From: Thioalkalivibrio sp.
GTDB lineage: Bacteria > Pseudomonadota > Gammaproteobacteria > Ectothiorhodospirales > Ectothiorhodospiraceae
DNA: 9,112 nucleotides
Direction: 5' to 3'
Assembly: GCA_003553165.1 (NCBI GenBank)
Contig: PUOZ01000055.1
Span: 1 to 9,112, forward strand
In this document: piece after piece, positions 5,159 to 9,112 of the stretch
Numbering within the stretch: the stretch's first letter is position 1
Layout of the letters: every line of letters begins with the position of its first letter
Position numbers and translations under genes: made by a program
Notes under the pieces: model-generated
The model's database searches: none
What the model saw: the letters and a program-made list of their open reading frames with translations, nothing else
What the model was told of the DNA's origin: nothing

Positions 5159-7063
5159 CTACTCGAGGTTCTGCGGATAGCGCCGGATCTTGGCCTGCGA
5201 TTCCAGCCAGGCGAGGTAGGCTCGCATCTCCGCGCCCGAATAGGCGATCTGCAGGTCGTCGATGACCCTGAACAGATCCTCTACGGCCTCGTCGGGTTCG
5301 AGCATCCTCACCGCCTCCAGGACGACCACAGCGTAGTCGCCGTCAGTCAGACGCAGCCCGCTCTTTCGAACCGCGTCGTCCCTAGGTGCGGGCATCTGGA
5401 AGAGGTGATTCATCAATGCCCTGGGCAGATCGACGTCCTCCTCCGGCCCGGTGGCTCGATTCACGGGCACGGACTGGACCCAGGCCTGCGGCTCCTCGCC
5501 GGCGAGTTCGGCGACGGTGCGTCCATTGGCCAGGGCCTCGAGAACAGCCTCGCCCTGCTCGCGGGCCGCCTGCGCGGCCGCGTCCTGCTGCAGGATTTCA
5601 ACAATCTCGCCGGCCACCTCGTCGAGGGGAAGCACCCTGGGCTCCTGTCGCTCCTCGACACGCAACACGACGGTGCTGCCGTCGGGCAGATCCACCGCCT
5701 CGCTGTTGCGACCGTCGCGGCGCACGGGCGTGCTGAACGCCGCCTCGCGCACCGGACGGAACCGGGCCACCCCGTCACCGGACTCAAGGGTGAACCAGTC
5801 AGTGGTCCGGATCTCCAGACCCGTCGCACGTGACGCCGGGCCCAGGCTGTCCGGATTCTCGAAGGTCTGGGCCAGCAGGTCGTCCAGCACCTGGATCTGG
5901 CGCTGCTCGGCACGCCGGTCGCGGAGATCTCGTTCGACCTCCTCCCGCACCTCCTCGAAGGGCTGGGCGTGCGACGGCTCGATATCGGTCACTTCCACCA
6001 GATGCCAGCCAAGCCGCGTCCGTACCGGCTGGCTGATCAGACCCTGAGGCAGCGAGAAGATCACGGTCTCCAAAATCTGATCCAGGTCACCCCGGGCGAC
6101 CTGGCCCAACTCGCCTCCGCGGTCCGCCGACAGGCGATCGTCGGAATACTCGGTCGCAAGTTCCGCGAAGGCCTCGCCGGCGTCGATGCGCCCGCGAAGC
6201 TCGCGAATCCTGGCCTCGGCGTCGGCCGCGTCGTGGTCGATCAGGATCTGCCGGACCCGGCGCAGTTCCGGCTCGGCATAGCGCTGCACGTTCACCTCGT
6301 AGTGTTCGCGCACATCCTCCTCGGTGACATCGATCCGCGCCTCGATGGCCTCCGGATCGAGCCGCAGGTAGGCAATCTGCAAACGCTCCGCCGTCGTGAA
6401 GCGATCCGGGTTATCGCGGTAGTAGGCCTCGACCGCGTCATCTCCGACCACGTCGGGACGGTCGAAGTCCGCTGCCGCAAAGATCCGCCAACTGGCGACC
6501 CGGATCTGGTTCCGCAGACGCGCGAATTCGGTCGCCTTGTCCATCGGGGGATCGCCGCTTGCCTCGATCGCCTGCTGGATCTGCGCCAGCACGATGGACT
6601 GCGCCATGTCGCGTTCGAAATCCCCGGGGGATATGCGCTGGGCCTCCAGCACCGTGCGGTAGCGTTCGGGACTGAAGCGTCCGTCCTCCAGGAAGGCGGG
6701 GATGCCTCGAATCTCACGGATCACGCCACGACCCGAGGCGCGGAAGCCTGCGTCCTCGGCAGCCTGGCGCAGGAGTTCACGCTGGATCAGGGCCTCCAGG
6801 GCGGCATTGCGGATCGCGCGCTCATCGAACACGTCCGCGGGGATTTCTCCGCCGAACATGCGCGCGAGCTGCTCACGCTGGGCCCGGGTCTCCTGGTGCA
6901 CGACGCGAACCGGGATCTCCTGTCCGTTGACCTCGGCCGCCACCAGCGGCCCTGCGCCACCGAAATACTCACCCAGGCCCCAGAGGGCGAATGGAATGGC
7001 GATCAGGCCAATGATGACGTAGGCAAGCCAGCCGGTTGCCTTGTCACGAATCGATTGCAGCAT
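5159..7063 (-). CDS. ppiD: Periplasmic folding chaperone PpiD (SurA-N / parvulin-like)
   Basis: PpiD is an inner-membrane-anchored chaperone at the periplasmic exit of the Sec translocon that assists early folding of exported proteins. This 634-residue protein (E. coli about 623) has the expected order: a short cytoplasmic N-terminus MLQSIRDKATGW, one membrane helix (about 13-32), a SurA-N-like chaperone domain (about 40-260) beginning VAAEVNGQEIP, a parvulin domain (about 268-360) with SDDRLSADRGGELG (307-320) and GWHLVEV (352-358), then an acidic C-terminal region to 634. The first conserved parvulin histidine is replaced: the strand reads RRVRQILI with Gln272, while the later His354 remains. 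E. coli PpiD likewise lacks efficient isomerase activity, so this copy is probably a chaperone rather than a catalyst. GGAG at 7072-7069 lies five bases before the ATG. Its common neighbour hupB is not upstream; yjbQ is divergent instead. Confidence 0.93.
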   Translation of the reverse strand: MLQSIRDKATGWLAYVIIGLIAIPFALWGLGEYFGGAGPLVAAEVNGQEIPVRVVHQETRAQREQLARMFGGEIPADVFDERAIRNAALEALIQRELLRQAAEDAGFRASGRGVIREIRGIPAFLEDGRFSPERYRTVLEAQRISPGDFERDMAQSIVLAQIQQAIEASGDPPMDKATEFARLRNQIRVASWRIFAAADFDRPDVVGDDAVEAYYRDNPDRFTTAERLQIAYLRLDPEAIEARIDVTEEDVREHYEVNVQRYAEPELRRVRQILIDHDAADAEARIRELRGRIDAGEAFAELATEYSDDRLSADRGGELGQVARGDLDQILETVIFSLPQGLISQPVRTRLGWHLVEVTDIEPSHAQPFEEVREEVERDLRDRRAEQRQIQVLDDLLAQTFENPDSLGPASRATGLEIRTTDWFTLESGDGVARFRPVREAAFSTPVRRDGRNSEAVDLPDGSTVVLRVEERQEPRVLPLDEVAGEIVEILQQDAAAQAAREQGEAVLEALANGRTVAELAGEEPQAWVQSVPVNRATGPEEDVDLPRALMNHLFQMPAPRDDAVRKSGLRLTDGDYAVVVLEAVRMLEPDEAVEDLFRVIDDLQIAYSGAEMRAYLAWLESQAKIRRYPQNLE

Positions 7064-7101
7064 CGTATCTCCGCCACGTGTCAGAAAGTGGTCAAGCGAG
7101 C

Positions 7102-7110
7102 ATCATAACA
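7102..7110 (-). promoter_or_regulatory. Extended -10 promoter for ppiD
   Basis: On the minus strand the sequence reads TGTTATGAT: a TG-N extension followed by TATGAT, five of six matches to TATAAT. No good -35 lies 17 bases upstream (TATCCC), which extended -10 promoters tolerate. Transcription would start near 7095, giving a leader of about 32 bases that carries the Shine-Dalgarno at 7072-7069. Confidence 0.45.
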
Positions 7111-7165
7111 AGAGCCCAGGATCAGGGATATCCACAGCCTGCGCGCGCCGCAAACCGTGCCCACT

Positions 7166-7212
7166 GGCAGCGGAGCCGGCTTCGGGGTAGGCTCCAGATC
7201 CGGCCCACTGCC
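7166..7212. repeat. Nested inverted repeats between ppiD and yjbQ
   Basis: Outer arms GGCAG (7166-7170) and CTGCC (7208-7212) enclose inner arms GGAGCC (7172-7177) and GGCTCC (7190-7195), forming a two-part stem with an asymmetric internal loop. The heptamer CCCACTG also occurs twice (7160-7166 and 7204-7210). There is no T-tract, so it is not an intrinsic terminator. It could be part of the yjbQ leader, or chance in GC-rich DNA. Confidence 0.3.
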
Positions 7213-7308
7213 GAGGGTATCGTCGTTCTGCTTCGGAAACCGTGCAGACACGTCGACCCAGTCAAGCCCTCTGACCCATGAGGCGCCAAATCATTCAACC
7301 CCGACCCC

Positions 7309-7313
7309 GGAGG
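7309..7313 (+). promoter_or_regulatory. Shine-Dalgarno deciding the yjbQ start
   Basis: GGAGG lies six bases before the ATG at 7320. The earlier in-frame ATG at 7278 has no such site and would add 14 residues not typical of the family. Confidence 0.75.
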
Positions 7314-7319
7314 ATTGCG

Positions 7320-7739
7320 ATGCGCCAGGCCACCCATACGCTGACGCTGCAAACGACTGGCAAGGGTCTGTACGAGTGCACCCCGGCGGTTGCGGCCTGG
7401 GTCCGCGGCAGCGGGATCGAGACCGGCCTGCTGACGCTCTTCGTCCAGCACACCTCCGCCAGCCTGCTGATCCAGGAAAACGCCGACCCCGATGTCCGGG
7501 AAGACCTGGCAGATTTCTTCACGCGCCTGGTTCCGGAGGAAACGGCGACGTACCGCCACCGGTCGGAAGGGCCGGACGACATGCCCGCACACGTGCGCAG
7601 CGCCCTGACCCAGACGCAACTCAGTCTTCCGGTGAACGAGGCACGGCCGGCGCTGGGCACCTGGCAGGGGATCTTCCTGTTCGAGCACCGCAGCGCACCG
7701 AACCGGCGCCGGATGATCCTGCACCTGATCGGAGAGTAG
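7320..7739 (+). CDS. yjbQ: YjbQ / UPF0047 family protein
   Basis: A 139-residue protein that is full length for the UPF0047 (YjbQ) family of small, mostly beta-sheet trimeric proteins. Seen: HTSASLLIQENADPDVRED (44-62) and EGPDDMPAHVRSAL (83-96), the two conserved blocks carrying the putative metal/active-site histidines (His44, His91), then ALGTWQGIFLFEHR (111-124) and the C-terminal RRRMILHLIGE. E. coli YjbQ shows weak thiamin-phosphate synthase activity when overproduced; the physiological role is not settled, so no pathway is assigned. The start at 7320 is supported by a GGAGG and by family length. It is divergent from ppiD and about 200 bases upstream of the HDOD-GGDEF gene on the same strand. 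I see no thiamin-pyrophosphate riboswitch before it, so a link to thiamin synthesis is not supported by context. Confidence 0.92.
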   Translation: MRQATHTLTLQTTGKGLYECTPAVAAWVRGSGIETGLLTLFVQHTSASLLIQENADPDVREDLADFFTRLVPEETATYRHRSEGPDDMPAHVRSALTQTQLSLPVNEARPALGTWQGIFLFEHRSAPNRRRMILHLIGE

Positions 7740-7809
7740 TCATCCGGGCTCTACGCAGCAACGGCTGCACCCTTGTGCGGACACCAACTCGCAGCCGCCA
7801 TGGCGTTGG

Positions 7810-7838
7810 TTGACCCCTTGAAGCGCACCAGCTATCTT
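7810..7838 (+). promoter_or_regulatory. Sigma70-type promoter for the HDOD-GGDEF gene
   Basis: TTGACC (7810-7815, five of six) and TATCTT (7833-7838, four of six) are separated by exactly 17 bases. Initiation would be near 7845, giving a leader of about 98 bases. A dyad overlaps the -35 edge: ACCAAC (7783-7788) and GTTGGT (7805-7810) with CGCCATGGCG (7796-7805) between, which may be an operator or chance. Confidence 0.45.
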
Positions 7839-7868
7839 GCGGGGCTTACGCCTTGGCTCTGCCGCGCG

Positions 7869-7926
7869 ACTTTTGCCAAAAGTTCAACCCGGCTCCCGTC
7901 AGGAGCGAAATCAGGCCGGAGCCTGA
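7869..7926 (+). promoter_or_regulatory. Structured 5' leader of the HDOD-GGDEF gene
   Basis: Three adjoining symmetries lie between the promoter and the start codon. ACTTTTG-C-CAAAAGT (7869-7883) is a perfect interrupted palindrome, more likely a protein site than an RNA hairpin because of its one-base centre. GCTCC (7892-7896) can pair with GGAGC (7902-7906), and GGCTCC (7891-7896) can alternatively pair with GGAGCC (7918-7923). TCAGGC-CGGA-GCCTGA (7911-7926) is a perfect six-pair stem with a four-base loop whose 3' arm overlaps the only Shine-Dalgarno-like sequence (GAGGA, 7925-7929). The pairings are mutually exclusive in part, so translational control is possible. No known c-di-GMP riboswitch core was seen. 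Confidence 0.35.
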
Positions 7927-7942
7927 GGACAGACCGTCTGCC

Positions 7943-9112
7943 ATGAACCCGAACGTTCGCCAGGCCCTCCATTACTGCCCGAATCTGCCGAGCCCGCCCC
8001 GCATCGCGCTGCAGATTCTCGAGATTGGAAGAGATCCCGACGTCGATTTCGCGTCGCTGTCCCGGCTGCTGATGAACGACCCCGCCCTGGCCAGTCGCAT
8101 TCTGCGCGCCAGCAATTCCGCCCTCTACACCCAGCGTCGACGCAGCGACAACCTGCGCCAGGCGATGGTCGTCATCGGCCTGAACGCCACTCTCACCCTG
8201 GCACTGAGCTTCTCCCTGTCCGAGACGCTCGGTGCCGGTCGGCACCGGCATCGGGGCATCCGGATGATCTGGCGGCGCGCAATGATCGCGGCGTCGACCA
8301 GCCGACTGCTGGGCGAGCACGTCGGCATCCAGGACCTCGAAGAACTCTTTCTTGCAGGGATGCTGCAGGACATCGGCGTTCTTGCGCTCGATGCCGCGAT
8401 GCCCGAGATGTACCGGCCGCTGATCGACCAGGCCGAAAACCACGACGCGCTCCTGCGCAAGGAACGTGAAGTCCTGGGGACCGACCATGGCGAGAATGGC
8501 GCCTGGCTGATGCGCCATTGGGGCCTCCAGGAACGGCTCGCCTTGACGGCGTCGGCCGCGCATGACCCGGAAGCCGAGTCGGTGCCGGCCGATGCCCGAA
8601 CCTTCGTCAACTGCGTCGCCGTGGCCGGCCAGATCGCGGACCTCTTCCTGGGCGAAGACAACCGGGAGGAGGGGACCCGCCGCGTAGCCGACAGCGCCGG
8701 CCGGCTGTTGGGCGTACCCACCGACGTTCTGCGGTCACTCCTCGACCAGGTTGCCGGGCTGCTGCCCGAGGTCGCCGAACTCTACGATACCGAGATCATT
8801 TCCGCCCGCCAGGCCACGGGCGTGCTCGACCAGGCCCGTGAAATCCTGGCGGCACGGACGCTACAGCTGATTCACCAGGTGGAACAGCAGCAACGCAATG
8901 TCGTGGAGATGGAGCGCGCCCACCTGCAGCTGTTGGAAACCGCCAGCCTCGATGCGCTCACCGGGCTCCACAACCGTCGCCGTTTCGATGAAGTTCTCGA
9001 GACCGAATTCCGGCTCGCCACCGAACACGGATGGCCCTTGACCCTCGGATTCATCGACCTGGATCACTTCAAGCGAGTCAACGACAGCCATGGTCATCTG
9101 GCCGGGGACGCC
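7943..9112 (+). CDS. HDOD-GGDEF signalling protein, probable diguanylate cyclase (3' end outside window)
   Basis: The frame runs 390 codons from ATG 7943 to the window edge without a stop. Residues 10-205 form an HDOD domain: CPNLPSPPRIALQILEIGRDPDV (12-34), the NDPALASRILRASNSALY stretch (45-62), and GMLQDIG (139-145), where Gln142 replaces the histidine of an HD pair, then LGTDHGENGAWLMRHWGL (178-195). Residues 300-335 look like a helical signalling linker (EQQQRNVVEMERAHLQLLE). The GGDEF domain begins at SLDALTGLHNRRRF (335-348), followed by FIDLDHFKRVNDSHGHLAGD (370-389), which carries the usual metal-binding aspartate (Asp372 or Asp374 region). The GG(D/E)EF signature and any RxxD inhibitory site lie past the edge, so cyclase activity is inferred. 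HDOD domains act as regulatory scaffolds, not hydrolases. The start is chosen by family position; its Shine-Dalgarno (GAGGA) is 13 bases away, which is long. Confidence 0.88.
   Translation, partial: MNPNVRQALHYCPNLPSPPRIALQILEIGRDPDVDFASLSRLLMNDPALASRILRASNSALYTQRRRSDNLRQAMVVIGLNATLTLALSFSLSETLGAGRHRHRGIRMIWRRAMIAASTSRLLGEHVGIQDLEELFLAGMLQDIGVLALDAAMPEMYRPLIDQAENHDALLRKEREVLGTDHGENGAWLMRHWGLQERLALTASAAHDPEAESVPADARTFVNCVAVAGQIADLFLGEDNREEGTRRVADSAGRLLGVPTDVLRSLLDQVAGLLPEVAELYDTEIISARQATGVLDQAREILAARTLQLIHQVEQQQRNVVEMERAHLQLLETASLDALTGLHNRRRFDEVLETEFRLATEHGWPLTLGFIDLDHFKRVNDSHGHLAGDA

Noticed and set aside
5969..7108. Plus-strand open frame of 379 codons opposite ppiD
   Set aside because: Shadow of ppiD; no domain pattern and no Shine-Dalgarno was noticed.
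7128..7136. ATATCCACA, one mismatch from a DnaA box
   Set aside because: Single copy with no cluster of boxes or AT-rich unwinding region nearby. Such a match is expected by chance.
7145..7319. Thiamin-pyrophosphate riboswitch upstream of yjbQ
   Set aside because: The conserved CTGAGA and the GATAATGCCAGC-type segments are absent.
7755..7768. GCAGC-AACG-GCTGC hairpin after yjbQ as a terminator
   Set aside because: The stem is five pairs and is followed by ACCCTTGTG rather than a T-tract, too weak to call.
7845..7942. c-di-GMP (GEMM) riboswitch before the HDOD-GGDEF gene
   Set aside because: The conserved CACGCACAGGGCAAACC-type core and the GCAAAGCCTCCGG segment are not present, although the leader has hairpins.
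1..9112. tRNA, rRNA, CRISPR array, transposase or prophage genes
   Set aside because: None found by reading both strands: no T-loop/CCA pattern, no spaced repeats of 25-40 bases and no transposase or integrase motif.

Overview
The window is GC-rich, densely coding DNA. Gene content and order (methyltransferase - rnhA - dnaQ beside mltD; fabI and ppiD convergent; an HDOD-GGDEF regulator) point to a gammaproteobacterium. A non-enteric, Chromatiales-like lineage is possible, but that is inference from GC content and gene order only. No tRNA, rRNA, CRISPR array, transposase or phage gene was found, so this looks like core chromosome with two repeat-bearing intergenic regions.

Layout. (1) 1-1995, minus strand: a tight operon of a YafS-like SAM methyltransferase, rnhA (RNase HI) and dnaQ (DNA polymerase III proofreading exonuclease). 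It is transcribed leftward with a 10-bp overlap and an 11-bp gap, and a doubtful downstream frame runs off the left edge. (2) 1994-3565, plus strand: mltD, a lipoprotein lytic transglycosylase with three LysM repeats. Its ATG overlaps the methyltransferase ATG on the other strand by two bases. gloB, usually found between these genes, is absent. (3) 3566-3964: a possible small single-TM protein on the minus strand with a strong Shine-Dalgarno, then the fabI leader. (4) 3965-4762, plus strand: fabI, enoyl-ACP reductase. (5) 4763-5158: non-coding region between convergent genes, holding a REPIN/BIME-like inverted pair of GTAG-headed palindromes and a CCTTCGTGT triplet repeat. (6) 5159-7063, minus strand: ppiD, periplasmic chaperone, with an extended -10 promoter. 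(7) 7320-7739, plus strand: yjbQ (UPF0047). (8) 7943-9112, plus strand: an HDOD-GGDEF signalling protein cut off by the right edge, behind a recognisable sigma70-type promoter and a leader with several dyad symmetries.

Functionally these are housekeeping modules: replication fidelity and RNA primer/R-loop removal (dnaQ, rnhA), peptidoglycan remodelling (mltD), fatty-acid elongation (fabI), outer-membrane protein folding (ppiD) and probable c-di-GMP signalling. I found no clear new multi-gene system. The observations most worth checking are the shared start region of the divergent pair and the missing gloB, the small membrane ORF, the REPIN-like element and the structured leader of the HDOD-GGDEF gene.
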